DNA of 64,000 bases from Chloroflexus sp. MS-G (GTDB lineage: Bacteria; Chloroflexota; Chloroflexia; Chloroflexales; Chloroflexaceae), in NCBI RefSeq assembly GCF_000735195.1, contig NZ_JPIM01000001.1:37092-101091 (forward strand), written 5' to 3'. A model generated the notes under the pieces. The model did not search any database, was not told the origin of the DNA, and saw only the letters and a program-made list of their open reading frames with translations. Positions 9,115-18,497 of the stretch are shown piece after piece (position 1 is the stretch's first letter; every line of letters starts with the position of its first letter). A program made the translations under genes and the position numbers.

Positions 9115-9768
9115 CTATCCACATCGTGCTGCGGCAATGAATGCGGTGATCAAGGCTGGGTCTTTTTGACCATCGCGCTCGACACCACTGCTGACATCAA
9201 CACCCAGTGGCTGCACCTGCGCAATGGCCGCTGCGACATTTTCCGGCGTTAATCCACCGGCCAGTACGGTAGGAACCTGACGAGCAATGCGTGCCGCACG
9301 ACTCCAGTCGGCTTGAGTTCCGGTCCCACCATACGCACCGGCAACGTGGGCATCGACCAGGGCCAGCATCGATGGCAACCCGCTATGAACCGACGGAGCG
9401 GTGGCAATGCGAGCCAGCCATGCCTCTTCGTCGCGTGTACCGGTCATACGGATAGCCTTAAGTAAGGGGAGACCCTGCGGAATTGGGTAGTCTGGTGGTT
9501 CATCGCCGCTAAGCTGAATAGCTTCCAGACCAGCAACCGTCGTGATTTCGGCCACGTCGGCTGCCGGTGCATTGACAAACAACCCTACGATCAGCGGTCG
9601 CGGCGGTGGCAAAGCCCGCACCGCTGCTGCAATGTACTGTGCCTCAGCAATACTGACCTGGCGGCGGCTAGGGGCGAACACCAGTCCGATCATATCGGCG
9701 CCAGCAGTGGCGGCTACCAGCGCCAGATCGACCGTTCGCAGGCCACAGATTTTGACCAACCTACTCAT
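9115..9768 (-). CDS. trpF: Phosphoribosylanthranilate isomerase
   Basis: A TIM-barrel enzyme of tryptophan synthesis that converts N-(5'-phosphoribosyl)anthranilate to CdRP. The 217-residue protein begins VKICGLRTVDLAL (catalytic Cys) and has GADMIGLVFAPSRRQVS, ALVDAH (catalytic Asp) and VLAGGLTPENV...GVDVSSGVE binding phosphate. The usual QLHGDE block reads QLSGDE, a mild variation. The gene overlaps the end of the upstream NYN gene by 8 bp and so depends on its transcript. No other trp gene is in the window. Confidence 0.94.
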   Translation of the reverse strand: MSRLVKICGLRTVDLALVAATAGADMIGLVFAPSRRQVSIAEAQYIAAAVRALPPPRPLIVGLFVNAPAADVAEITTVAGLEAIQLSGDEPPDYPIPQGLPLLKAIRMTGTRDEEAWLARIATAPSVHSGLPSMLALVDAHVAGAYGGTGTQADWSRAARIARQVPTVLAGGLTPENVAAAIAQVQPLGVDVSSGVERDGQKDPALITAFIAAARCG

Positions 9769-11572
9769 CGGTCTTCAACGTGTAATAAACGCGGCGATTC
9801 CTGGTGATGCGCTCAAGCATGCCATGGTGAATAGCTTGCTTGAGCATCGTGCGATTCTCTTCGGTCGTGCGCGGCAGACCGTGCTTTTTACGGGCAGTCT
9901 GCAACGCGCTCAAGAGTTGCTGGAACGTTGCCGGTTTGCCCAATTCACGTACTGTCGTGTGAAAGAGTTCCCATTCGGCTTCACTGAACTCGAAGTTGAG
10001 ATCAACCTGGCCGGATTCCTCATCTGGAGCTGTGTTGATTGAGGGAGACCCGGTTTCAGCAGTAGCAGAGGGCATATCGCTAACTGGTTCGGCGCCGACC
10101 ACGTCGGTGATAGCTGGCGCCGGTGTAGGCTGCGCGACCACCACTTCAAGCTGAGGTGCTGCGGTGTTGGCTTCTGCTTCGCTCTTCGTCTTGCGGGATC
10201 GTCGGCGGCTACGACTCGCTTTTGCTGGCGGTTCGCTTGCAGCTTCTGTGAGAGCAGTTTCAGCGACGATCGGAGTCGGTTCAGGTACCGGCTCGAGTTC
10301 AACCGCTATCGGCAGTGGTTCTAGAGCGAGTTCGGCAAGCGATGTTTTGAGCATTTCGCCTGCTTGCACCGGTTCTTCAACGAGCGGTGGGCTGTATTCT
10401 GGTTCAACCTCCGGCAACTCATCGAGCGTGGCGGCTGTTTCAACGTTCAGCGCACCGGTTTCTTCACGACTCCTTCCGCTACGGCGTGAACGACGGCGCC
10501 GACGGCGACTGTTGGAAGTAGTTGGCGTTGTCGTTGCTGGTGGTTCTGCCGCTTTTGGCTCTTCAACGACGATCGGGCTGATCTCAGCGATCTGCAAACT
10601 GCCATTACTGCCGATGGGCGGGTCGATTACCACCGGCTCTGGTGGTAATTCCTCGGTCAGCAATGGGGCAAAACGTGAGAGCTTCATTGGGTCTTCGCCT
10701 GGTAGAAAGACCTCATTGACCGAACCTTTCGTAAAGATTTGTACTTTCCCGCGCTGCTCGGCATCGATGACCAAATCTTTAAACTTCGAGAATGGTCGTC
10801 CATTCAGGTCACGGTAGCGGTTCTCTTTAAAATCGCCACCCATGAGTTCTTTCATCAGCATCTTGAGCGAGCCGAGTGTGGTCACATAACCGCGCTTACG
10901 GGCTAAATGAATAGCCTGCACCAGCACATCGTAGACATCAGGTTCAGAGGGCGGAGGCGGAGGGGCAGCCACTGCCGACAGCGGTGGGCTGACTTCTACC
11001 GGTTCGAGGGTACGGTTGATTTCAGTTGCCCGATTCGCAATTGCCGTAGCGGCGGCACTGGCGTTGGGCTGACGACCGATCAATTGTTCGTAGAAGAGGA
11101 ACTCGTCGGCGCTCTGAGCCAGGTGGGTGCTGGCGGCGCCACCAATCCCAATAATAAAGACCTCTTTCCCGTGCTGGCGAATACTGTGGACGAGCGGAAT
11201 GAAATCGCGGTCGCCGGTTACCAGCACAAACCGCGAGACGTTTGGATTGGTATAGAGCGTTTTCATAGCGTCGATACAGAGGTTCATATCGACGCTATTC
11301 TTGATGGCGCGTCCGGTGCGACCGGCATCCTTGTCGTAGTAGTAGGTAGCGACGTAGATGGGTTCGATAGCGTTTGCGTAAAGGGCACTGGTAATGCGTG
11401 GGTAACGGTACCAATCGGCATAGGCGCGTGAAATCACCACACGGCCGAGGTCATTGCAGCGGTCCATAATCGCTTCAAAATTGGGCGTTGCGTTGAGCTT
11501 GTCACGCACGCTGACATAAATGTTCTCGAAGTCGATAAAGACCGCGACATCTGGTCGCTTTTGGTCGTACAT
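9761..11572 (-). CDS. NYN-domain (LabA-like) ribonuclease-type protein with OST-HTH domain
   Basis: The N-terminal 160 residues form a NYN/PIN-like domain: AVFIDFENIYVSV supplies acidic residues and FVLVTGDRDFIPLVHSIRQHGKEVFIIG the second acidic cluster. Such domains cleave RNA. Residues about 210-290 match an OST-HTH/LOTUS winged helix (LVQAIHLARKRGYVTTLGSLKMLM...GRPFSKFKDLV). A long acidic, Pro-rich linker follows with two Arg/Lys-rich patches (SRRRRRRSRRSGRSR and SRSRRRSRK). The last about 75 residues look like another winged helix. The linker and basic patches suggest a flexible RNA-binding protein. AGGAGC upstream supports the ATG at 11572. Confidence 0.85.
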   Translation of the reverse strand: MYDQKRPDVAVFIDFENIYVSVRDKLNATPNFEAIMDRCNDLGRVVISRAYADWYRYPRITSALYANAIEPIYVATYYYDKDAGRTGRAIKNSVDMNLCIDAMKTLYTNPNVSRFVLVTGDRDFIPLVHSIRQHGKEVFIIGIGGAASTHLAQSADEFLFYEQLIGRQPNASAAATAIANRATEINRTLEPVEVSPPLSAVAAPPPPPSEPDVYDVLVQAIHLARKRGYVTTLGSLKMLMKELMGGDFKENRYRDLNGRPFSKFKDLVIDAEQRGKVQIFTKGSVNEVFLPGEDPMKLSRFAPLLTEELPPEPVVIDPPIGSNGSLQIAEISPIVVEEPKAAEPPATTTPTTSNSRRRRRRSRRSGRSREETGALNVETAATLDELPEVEPEYSPPLVEEPVQAGEMLKTSLAELALEPLPIAVELEPVPEPTPIVAETALTEAASEPPAKASRSRRRSRKTKSEAEANTAAPQLEVVVAQPTPAPAITDVVGAEPVSDMPSATAETGSPSINTAPDEESGQVDLNFEFSEAEWELFHTTVRELGKPATFQQLLSALQTARKKHGLPRTTEENRTMLKQAIHHGMLERITRNRRVYYTLKTDE

Positions 11573-11886
11573 CGTTGTCTTGTCTGCTCCTGTCGTACAT
11601 CAGGAGGGAGGTTCGCGGAGCACGCATTGACGCCAGCTCACGCTTTCGTTCAAATTGTTGATACACTGGCAACGCTACCGGGCGACACCTACCATATCTC
11701 GTTCACGTGGTATCGGTCATCCCTGCGTTGCGTCAGAATTATCATCAGATGCGGAGCAATGCGTCAGTATGATCACGCGAGCCAACCTCACCGTATTAGG
11801 CTTGAGTCGCGAAATGAAAATATAATCTTATCTATCGAGGTGCATTGTTCCGCCAGACAATACTCCTCTTGTTTGGTACTATAGCA
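11573..11886. other. Intergenic region before the NYN gene, nothing definite
   Basis: Separates the glycosyltransferase (upstream on the minus strand) from the NYN gene. It should carry the NYN promoter, but no minus-strand hexamer pair stands out. A TATAAT on the plus strand at 11821-11826 has no matching -35 at a proper distance. Confidence 0.3.
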
Positions 11887-12852
11887 TTAGCGCGTTACCT
11901 TCGCAACCGGTATTGGCGAGAAATTGTGAGTCTTTTGCAGAATAGTGCCGTAGGCCAGGAGTTGGCCGCGCAGGGTATCACGGTCGATCTGACCGGTCAA
12001 GTAGGTATACCAGCTTTTGCCGATGAGCCGCAACATCCCGCTGACAAGAAGGACACGGAAAAGACGCTGAACGGACGGTGAAGCAAACTTACGCATATAC
12101 CGCTGGCGAGCCTGCCAGAGCGCTACCTGCATACGCCAGCGGAATTGACCGGTCGCCGCACCGCCAACGTGAATAACCCGTGCAGCGGGTACGTGCCAGA
12201 TCGCCCATCCTGCCTGTTTGATTCGGCGACACCAATCAATCTCTTCGCAGTACATAAAGTAGTCTTCGTCCATTCCACCCACTTCGGCAATCGTGCTTGT
12301 GCGCACCAGCATGCATGCGCCCAGCGGGTAATCGATTGGAAATGGTTCATTGCCGAGTTCGTGTGGATAACGACCGTGCCACCATGAATCGTACAGACGA
12401 CCGGGTAAGACTTCACCTGGCGGAAAGAGATCAAGCGTGGTAGTGATCAGGTCAGGAAAGCGAAACGCAGCTCGTTGTAAACTACCGTCTGGATTGAGCA
12501 GACGCGGACCAACCAAGCCGACACGGGGGTGAATAGCCAGGAAATCGGCCATTGCCTCAATCGCACCGGGCAGAACTTCAGTGTCGGGGTTGAGTATCAG
12601 AATCGCATCACAGTTGTTGTTCAGCCAGGCGATACCTTCATTACAGGCGGCAGCGTAACCGGGATTTTCTGGCCGTTCGCGTAGCATAACGTGTGGAAAT
12701 TCACGCTGAACCAACGTGACGCTGTCATCGAGTGACCCGTTATCAACCACAACGATCTGCAATGGTAGGCGACAGGAAGCGAGCGACGCTAGGCAGCGGC
12801 GTAGGAGGGAGGCAGTATTATACGAAACGACAACAACGCCAATAGTGTTCAT
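11887..12852 (-). CDS. Family 2 glycosyltransferase
   Basis: A 321-residue GT-A fold transferase that starts at once with the nucleotide-sugar domain: GVVVVSYNTASLLRRCLASL, then VVVDNGSLDDSV, NPGYAAACNEG and ILILNPDTEVLPG (metal-binding acidic motif). The acceptor part has GACMLVRTSTIAEVGGMDEDYFMYCEEIDWCRRIKQAGW, as in rhamnosyl- and related cell-surface transferases. A C-terminal hydrophobic stretch (VLLVSGMLRLIGKSWY) suggests membrane contact. It probably builds surface polysaccharide or glycolipid; the donor cannot be told. A TATACT sits 6 bp before the ATG. Confidence 0.9.
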   Translation of the reverse strand: MNTIGVVVVSYNTASLLRRCLASLASCRLPLQIVVVDNGSLDDSVTLVQREFPHVMLRERPENPGYAAACNEGIAWLNNNCDAILILNPDTEVLPGAIEAMADFLAIHPRVGLVGPRLLNPDGSLQRAAFRFPDLITTTLDLFPPGEVLPGRLYDSWWHGRYPHELGNEPFPIDYPLGACMLVRTSTIAEVGGMDEDYFMYCEEIDWCRRIKQAGWAIWHVPAARVIHVGGAATGQFRWRMQVALWQARQRYMRKFASPSVQRLFRVLLVSGMLRLIGKSWYTYLTGQIDRDTLRGQLLAYGTILQKTHNFSPIPVAKVTR

Positions 12853-12858
12853 ACTGTT

Positions 12859-12864
12859 AGTATA
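12859..12864 (-). promoter_or_regulatory. -10 TATACT directly before the glycosyltransferase ATG (possible leaderless start)
   Basis: On the minus strand TATACT ends 6 bp before the start codon and no Shine-Dalgarno sequence lies between, so transcription would begin at or beside the A of ATG. Confidence 0.3.
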
Positions 12865-12912
12865 GATTAGGTCACCTCTTCTGCGCAGGTGATGATCGAA
12901 TTTCTGCCGGGC

Positions 12913-13044
12913 CTATTCTACCATTACCTGGTTGAAGCGTCGTCCTAAGACCCAGATAATCACTGCCGGGTATATGATGGCGACAAGAAAATAAGGCCAG
13001 ACCACTGTTGATGGTTCGACAGTGAGCAGAAGGTACGTCTTCAT
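12913..13044 (-). CDS. Possible 43-residue single-span membrane peptide
   Basis: An ATG-to-TAG frame on the minus strand encodes a peptide with a short N-terminus, one hydrophobic span (VVWPYFLVAIIYPAVIIWVL) and a basic tail GRRFNQ, ordered like a small membrane protein. It would lie upstream of the glycosyltransferase in the same direction. The ribosome binding site is weak, so this is a candidate only. Confidence 0.3.
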   Translation of the reverse strand: MKTYLLLTVEPSTVVWPYFLVAIIYPAVIIWVLGRRFNQVMVE

Positions 13045-13435
13045 TGGTTTCAGTTTCGGTCTACATACTAGAACATGCGGGTGGTATCTATGAGACCTGA
13101 TGAGCGTGATGTTAGGAATAATGGGTGCTTTAGGTGGTTATATTGCTAGTACGAGATTTGGGAGACGAGCGTATCAGGTTGACCCTGGCCCGTTCGTCAA
13201 GATACAGTGGTGTCGAATCCATCTGTAATCGTATCACTCTATGCGAGATCGGATCGATCATACGAGCTGTATTTGGGAATGCGATACGTCACGTTGCAGT
13301 GACAATGAGTTATTGATTACGCTCTGAGATAGTTTGTCATTCGCTCTCGCCAGATGTCTTTGGCTGACGATCATCCTGTGCAGGATTATTTATCATCATC
13401 CCTGCACCCTAGTTTCTTCTACACGGGAGATGCCT

Positions 13436-14503
13436 TTATTTCACAATTCCGGCCAGAGCATCTTGCAACCGGGCAAACGGTTGGATGTGATGCAATTCAA
13501 TCCCTGCTCGTACTATTGAGTGGGCTACCTCAGGATGAATCCCGACCAGGAAGGTTCTGGCGCCAAGGAGACGTATCGCTTGTGCGATCTGAATGAGCTT
13601 CGTTGCAACTTGCTTATCGATGGCCGGTATGCCGGTGATGTCAAGGATCAGCGTGTGAGCATTGAATTGGTTGATCGCCTGAAGTGCTCGTTGCTGAATT
13701 TGTTGCAGGCGATGCTCATCGATCAATCCGATCAGAGGTATGACCAGCACCTGATCTTTCACCGGTATGATCGGAACACTTAACCCCAAAATAACCTCTT
13801 GCTGCTGCAACAGGGTTTCACGTAGCTGTCTTTCTTCTGTAGCCTGTTTTTCTACCGTTTGGAGCATTTCTTGCAAGACTCGAGTACGTTCTGCAATTTG
13901 TGCTTCCAGCGATGCTTGCAACGCCTGAAGTTCTTTGTTGGTCTGCTGACTTTGCTGTAAAGCCCTGGTAAGACGGGCCTGGTTTTGCCAGAGGAGTAGG
14001 AGCGCAATAGCTGTTGCCAGTGCAACAAAGAGGACAATGATGGGTTTGATAGCCTCGGTATTGATGGTTTCGATAATTCGGAGATAAAGGCCGAGCACTG
14101 CTATTGTCGTAGCCAGGATGACGGTACTGACATTCCAGAACAAATGCCATTTTTGTTCCAGATAGGGAAGGACAATCGATGTCGTTATGACTGAGGTCAG
14201 GGTTACTGCGGGAAGTGATTCTGGCAATATGACCACAAGCAAAATTCCATACAAGCCAACGGTAACACAGAATAAGATAACTGCACCAATAACGTTTCCG
14301 CGATGGTTGAGCCTCATTGCCCATAATTCCAGGGCTAACAGAATAAGAGAACCGGCTGTTGTAATGTAGAGAGGTACGAGTGAGAAAATAATAGCGACGA
14401 CTGCTTGACCAAGAATTGCCGGAATTGCCGTTAGAATCGCCCAGACGAGCAGTTGATGAATCTGCTGTCTACCATGAACGTCGTTGTGTTGCAGTGTGTT
14501 CAT
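13436..14503 (-). CDS. Membrane STAS-domain protein (RsbR-like), paralogue 1
   Basis: About 355 residues: five or six membrane spans, a coiled coil (QQSQQTNKELQALQASLEAQ), then a C-terminal STAS domain with GLSVPIIPVKDQVLVIPLIG and LILDITGIPAID. This is the layout of RsbR-type anti-sigma-antagonist homologues that sense signals and feed partner-switching. The start at 14503 is chosen because it gives the same N-terminus (short polar stretch then first span) and length as the paralogue at 38090-39169. A longer GTG start at 14632 is possible. Where the paralogue has VDT and AQT, this copy has IDK and AHS, so possible phosphorylation sites differ. Confidence 0.82.
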   Translation of the reverse strand: MNTLQHNDVHGRQQIHQLLVWAILTAIPAILGQAVVAIIFSLVPLYITTAGSLILLALELWAMRLNHRGNVIGAVILFCVTVGLYGILLVVILPESLPAVTLTSVITTSIVLPYLEQKWHLFWNVSTVILATTIAVLGLYLRIIETINTEAIKPIIVLFVALATAIALLLLWQNQARLTRALQQSQQTNKELQALQASLEAQIAERTRVLQEMLQTVEKQATEERQLRETLLQQQEVILGLSVPIIPVKDQVLVIPLIGLIDEHRLQQIQQRALQAINQFNAHTLILDITGIPAIDKQVATKLIQIAQAIRLLGARTFLVGIHPEVAHSIVRAGIELHHIQPFARLQDALAGIVK

Positions 14504-15064
14504 ACGTCGGTTGTGTATAACAGAGTCGGCGTAGAGGCTATCCTTATTATAACCGAATCTTTCCTCACAGATTGTATTAACGTTGCTTCCAAAGAATCTT
14601 TTGCGTGCCCTTGTTACATTTTCTGTAAGCACCTGGGGGCGATACAGGTCGCTGGCTACATCCGGCTGTGGTAGCGTGAAGATAATCGCGGTAGCTCAGG
14701 TATGAGCGTGCGGTTTGTAATAAGAGCCTATCCGAAAAATTGTCTCACAGTACAGCGGATGAAACCTGGTAGATGTACGTAGATGTACGGGCGCAGCGCC
14801 GCTGCGCCCCAACCGATCTTCTTCTGCGACAGGGTATTCCGGATAGGCTCATAAGTATACTGGGGCAGATTTGGTGCTCGTTCCGACTAATTTGGGCGAG
14901 GAAGAGGATGGGAGATAGAGAAAACCCGACCGCGTTAGCTTCAAACGTGCATATCGGTCTTCTGATACAATGAGGAAGTAGGATTGCTACGCTGTCACAT
15001 TTGGTCGTATCGATTCGATCCTGAGCTATGCTGATAGGTTCAGCATCGGAAGAGAGATACAACA
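14504..15064. other. Intergenic region containing an inverted-repeat element
   Basis: Lies between divergently transcribed STAS and suhB genes, so it must hold promoters for both. The recognisable content is the repeat element at 14721-14855. The rest shows no gene. Confidence 0.4.
14721..14855. repeat. Inverted-repeat intergenic element, copy 1
   Basis: GAGCCTATCCG (14724-14734) and CGGATAGGCTC (14840-14850) are perfect 11-bp inverted repeats at the ends. In the middle, GGGCGCAGC-GCC-GCTGCGCCC (14789-14809) is a strong hairpin, followed by TTCTGCGACAGG. The same ends and internal blocks recur at 28795-29007. No ORF inside; it looks like a non-autonomous, MITE-like element. Confidence 0.6.
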
Positions 15065-15877
15065 ATGATTGAACCAGTATCAACCATGCTTGATTTTGCC
15101 ATCGAGTTGGCCTATCGTGCCGGTGCCCTGATTCGGGCCGGGGCTGAGCGCGATATTGGTTATGAACCGAAACAGTACGCTGATGTCGTTACTGATGTGG
15201 ACCGGGCCAGTGAGGAACTAATTGTCGGCGCAATACAGTCGCGCTACCCCGATCATGCAATCATTGCGGAAGAGGGGAGTGGAGTGAATACGTCGTCGTC
15301 GTATACCTGGTTGATTGATCCACTCGATGGGACACTCAATTTTCTGCATGGATTGCCCATCTTTTGTGTTTCGATTGCATTACTCGTTGATCGTCAGCTA
15401 TTCCTTGGAGTGGTCTACGATCCGATGCGCAATGAGCTATTTTACGCCGAGCGTGGTCGGGGGGCATTTCTCAACGGTCGCCGGTTGCGGGTTTCGCAGA
15501 CGACTTCTCTGGCGCGCAGTTTACTGAGTAGTGGTTTACCCTACGACCGCTTTGAGCAGGCTGATAACAATCTTGCCGAATTGACGCACCTGGCTATGCT
15601 GGTGCAAGATATTCGTCGGCCCGGTTCGGCGGCGCTTGATCTCTGTGCTGTTGCTGCCGGTCGCACCGATGGTCACTGGGAGTTAGGTCTCAAGCCGTGG
15701 GATGTTGCTGCAGGCGGGTTAATTGCCTTAGAAGCTGGCGCAACGGTTACCGATTGGCAAGGCGGATTCTGGCATCCGCTTGACGGTGATCGCATTGTTG
15801 CTACGAATGGTCTGATTCACGCTGAATTACTGGCAGCACTGGCTGCCGTCCGTCGGCAGCGTTTAGCAAAATCGTAG
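15065..15877 (+). CDS. suhB: Inositol monophosphatase family protein
   Basis: A 270-residue Mg-dependent phosphatase of the IMPase/FIG superfamily. Metal-binding motifs are all present: AEEGS (residues about 74-78), WLIDPLDGTLNFLHG and LKPWDVAAGGLIALEAGA. Members hydrolyse inositol phosphates, fructose-1,6-bisphosphate or PAP, and the sequence alone does not decide which. The radical SAM gene starts 8 bp after its stop, so the two probably share a transcript. Confidence 0.9.
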   Translation: MIEPVSTMLDFAIELAYRAGALIRAGAERDIGYEPKQYADVVTDVDRASEELIVGAIQSRYPDHAIIAEEGSGVNTSSSYTWLIDPLDGTLNFLHGLPIFCVSIALLVDRQLFLGVVYDPMRNELFYAERGRGAFLNGRRLRVSQTTSLARSLLSSGLPYDRFEQADNNLAELTHLAMLVQDIRRPGSAALDLCAVAAGRTDGHWELGLKPWDVAAGGLIALEAGATVTDWQGGFWHPLDGDRIVATNGLIHAELLAALAAVRRQRLAKS

Positions 15878-15885
15878 CTGGAATT

Positions 15886-16950
15886 ATGGCTTACTATCAA
15901 CGTGAACTTACACCCGATGTACCACCGCTGAGTGCTCGCCGACCGCTCATCAACGAGTATTTTCTCTCGGCTTATACGATGAGCATCTATACCGGCTGTG
16001 AGTTGGGTTGTCCTTACTGCGATAGCTGGGTGTTCAGTGAGCGACCATTGAATGCGACGATTGCGATTCCGGTTGATCTGCCCCAACGGCTGGCCGCTGT
16101 ATTGCCGACGATTGATCGTGGTGATCTTATTGCGATAAGTGCGCTGAGCGATCCGTATCAACCGGCTGAGCAGGAATATCGGATTACCCGGCAGGTTCTT
16201 CAGGTCTTGGCCGATCATCGTCAGCCATGTCTGATTATGACCAAAAGCCCGCTGGTAGTAGAGGATCGCTCCTTGCTTCAGCGAATGAATGAGCATAGTC
16301 TGGCGATTGTGGTGACGACTCTCCTCACACTTGATCAGCATCTGGCAACGCGCCTGGAAGGACGGGCGCCATCACCACAATTGCGGCTTGAAATGATCGC
16401 TGAGCTGAAACGATCGGGGATTCCGGTAGGGGTGGCGTTGGTTCCGATTATGCCCTATGTGAACGACACCAATCTCAGTTTGCGTCGGGTGTTGCATGCC
16501 TGTGCGGAAGCTGGGGCGGATTTCGTCGTTTGGGATTATCTACACATCCCAAACGAACGGCATCGACATCGGATCAACGTGCTGCTCAATCAGGTGGGAT
16601 CGTATCCACCGCGCTACTACCGGGATATGTATCGCGATCAAGCGACCGTAAATCTTCTCTACCGGCAAGAGCGTGATCGTGAGTTATTGCAACGGTGTGA
16701 TGAGCTAGGATTAGCGCCCCGCGCTCCGCATCGCCTTTTCGCCGGTAAACTCTCGCCGCGTAATGAGGCAGCTCTGTTGTTACGCCATGCCGCATTTCGT
16801 GATCGGGTGCAGGGGCGAGAACGTCTGGCTACCCTCCACCGTGAACTGGCCGATGCGGTCTTTCGTGGCCGGTTCAAAGCAAGTGATCTCCGGCAGAGTC
16901 CTCTCTATCCAACGATTGGGCCACTCCTTGGGCTTTCCGCAGTGACTTGA
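15886..16950 (+). CDS. SPL-like radical SAM protein
   Basis: A 354-residue protein with a CxxxCxxC cluster motif at Cys38, Cys42 and Cys45 (TGCELGCPYCDSW) that binds the 4Fe-4S cluster and AdoMet. The later blocks (ISALSDPYQPAEQEYRITRQVLQVL, CLIMTKSPLVVED, VVTTLLTLDQHLATRLEG) match the COG1533 group named after spore photoproduct lyase. Most of this group are not proven photolyases, so the substrate is unknown. It is coupled to suhB, and its 3' end overlaps rimI by 46 bp tail to tail. Confidence 0.85.
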   Translation: MAYYQRELTPDVPPLSARRPLINEYFLSAYTMSIYTGCELGCPYCDSWVFSERPLNATIAIPVDLPQRLAAVLPTIDRGDLIAISALSDPYQPAEQEYRITRQVLQVLADHRQPCLIMTKSPLVVEDRSLLQRMNEHSLAIVVTTLLTLDQHLATRLEGRAPSPQLRLEMIAELKRSGIPVGVALVPIMPYVNDTNLSLRRVLHACAEAGADFVVWDYLHIPNERHRHRINVLLNQVGSYPPRYYRDMYRDQATVNLLYRQERDRELLQRCDELGLAPRAPHRLFAGKLSPRNEAALLLRHAAFRDRVQGRERLATLHRELADAVFRGRFKASDLRQSPLYPTIGPLLGLSAVT

Positions 16951-17597
16951 TTCGCTTGTTGGCGTAAGCGCTCGTACAATTGTTGTCGTAATTCACGCAG
17001 GCGATCTTTGTAGGTCGTTGTATTAATAGGATCAGTCCACATCACCAGCGCATCTTCTTGATTGTCGGTGTAGTAGTTGGCGCGCTGACCAACCGGACGG
17101 AAGCCATACTTGAGGTAGAGACGCTGTGCTGTAAGGTTGCTGACTCGCACTTCAAGCGAGAGATATTCCGCCTGTAGTTCGTAAGCACTATCAATCAGTG
17201 CATTAAGAATAAGTTCTCCTACTCCACGCCGACGATGTGCTGGTGCGACGGCAATGGTGGTAATGTGACCGCTGGTTTCGTTAAGCCAGATACCGCCGTA
17301 GCCAACGATGGGTGTGGCTGGGTACGGTGTAGGAGTGAAAAGCCCGATGCGTTGGAGCATGCGGATCAGCAACGGATATTCAGGGTGTGGCGATCTGCCG
17401 TTAGGCGGTTGAGTCTCGGCACGAGCGACGACATACCGACATGCCTGGCGATTGCGAATCTCGCGCCGATACGTCAGCGCCGACCAGGGAGTCATCTGAC
17501 TTTGCCGCTCGATCTCCTGAACAAATGGAATATCTTCTTCACGCATTGGCTCGATGAAATAATACACTTTCTTTGCCCCGTTGCGTGAATAACGCAC
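16905..17597 (-). CDS. rimI: RimI-like ribosomal-protein alanine N-acetyltransferase
   Basis: A GNAT enzyme of 230 residues. It carries the RimI signatures ITTIAVAPAHRRRGVG (acetyl-CoA loop) and LEVRVSNLTAQRLYLKYGFRPVGQRANYYTDNQEDALVM, which in RimI recognise ribosomal protein N-termini. An insertion of about 40 residues (PPNGRSPHPEYP...) makes it longer than the usual 150 residues. The GTG start at 17597 has a strong AAAGGGG. It is encoded convergently with the radical SAM gene. Confidence 0.87.
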   Translation of the reverse strand: MRYSRNGAKKVYYFIEPMREEDIPFVQEIERQSQMTPWSALTYRREIRNRQACRYVVARAETQPPNGRSPHPEYPLLIRMLQRIGLFTPTPYPATPIVGYGGIWLNETSGHITTIAVAPAHRRRGVGELILNALIDSAYELQAEYLSLEVRVSNLTAQRLYLKYGFRPVGQRANYYTDNQEDALVMWTDPINTTTYKDRLRELRQQLYERLRQQANQVTAESPRSGPIVG

Positions 17598-17669
17598 CGG
17601 TTTCCCCTTTGATAAGCCGGTGCGCAGCCTGTTTCAACAACGTTCCTGCACAAATTCCGCTCACCAGTG

Positions 17670-18497
17670 CTATGGCTGTACAGGGCGGGCCGATTCGACG
17701 AAGAAAATACTCTTGTATGCACCGTCACGTCCGAACCCGCCGCCGGTCTGGAAAGTACCGGTTACTTCAACCAGGCCCCAAACAAAGCTGTTATTAGGCC
17801 CGATGGTCAAAGCCGCCGATTGCTCAGGCGGGAATTGCTCGACCCAAATTGCGCCGCCAATCGGTTGCGGGCTGGAACCATCTTCTTCGGTTGAAATACC
17901 TTCAGCCAATACATAAATCACCGAGTTCCAGAAGTAATAGGCCTGCGTTGTAATGCGTTGTCCTTGATACTGTTCTGGATTGCGGAGCAGCTCGAAGAAC
18001 GAGACCTTATCTGGACCGAGTGGACGGTCGGTAAGTCGTTGTTCGACTCGTCGGATTCGCTCGATAGGTTCGGCACTACTGACTGTAAGCAGGTACCGGT
18101 AGGCTCCGCCTGGACCGTAGTTACCGTTTGCCTCGAATCGACCACGTACCCGAACAAATCCGTACACCGAATCACCTGGCCGATGCAAATGTTCGGTTAC
18201 TTCGGCGGGAAATCCTTCCAGCCAGATTGGCTCGCCAATGGGTTGAGCATCAAGGCCGTTATCGAGTGTACTGACACCAACAGCCAATACCGATAGTGAA
18301 GGGTCGCCTGGTCGCCAAACATATGCGCCGTCAACAGTTACGTCGCGGCCTGCATATTCATCTGGCGAAGTCGTTAGTTGTTGAACATACAACGGTGTCG
18401 TAAAAGCGGAACTACGATTAGTGCAAGTAGCCAATACCAGCAGGCTCAACGTTAATATCATCAGGAGCAACGTGGCTCGCCAGGATGCGCGCAACAT
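17670..18497 (-). CDS. Secreted protein with two tandem OB-like repeats
   Basis: 275 residues, starting at ATG 18497 with AGAGAGGAT upstream. The N-terminus is a signal sequence or anchor ending in LLVLATC. The Thr before Cys is unusual for a lipobox, so lipidation is uncertain. Two homologous halves follow, about residues 47-155 and 165-275. Each has Y-G-x-x-V/I-T, a VLAxGxST segment, QPIGxxIWxExFP and a VxGxFxxxGxxGxxGAY block. The internal duplication suggests two small beta-barrel domains. No function is known to me. Confidence 0.75.
   Translation of the reverse strand: MLRASWRATLLLMILTLSLLVLATCTNRSSAFTTPLYVQQLTTSPDEYAGRDVTVDGAYVWRPGDPSLSVLAVGVSTLDNGLDAQPIGEPIWLEGFPAEVTEHLHRPGDSVYGFVRVRGRFEANGNYGPGGAYRYLLTVSSAEPIERIRRVEQRLTDRPLGPDKVSFFELLRNPEQYQGQRITTQAYYFWNSVIYVLAEGISTEEDGSSPQPIGGAIWVEQFPPEQSAALTIGPNNSFVWGLVEVTGTFQTGGGFGRDGAYKSIFFVESARPVQP

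Larger units (their letters stand above)
12853..13435. other. Intergenic region holding one possible small membrane-peptide gene
   Basis: Apart from the 43-codon ORF at 12913-13044, nothing coding or structured stands out between the glycosyltransferase and STAS genes. Confidence 0.4.

Noticed and set aside
11845..12081. A 78-codon plus-strand ORF with a hydrophobic start, TTG start and GAGG upstream
   Set aside because: It lies antisense over the 3' end of the glycosyltransferase gene for most of its length, uses a rare start, and has no recognisable domain.
15886..16950. Calling the radical SAM protein a spore photoproduct lyase
   Set aside because: Only the general COG1533 pattern is visible, the organism is not expected to make spores, and the family is mostly uncharacterised.
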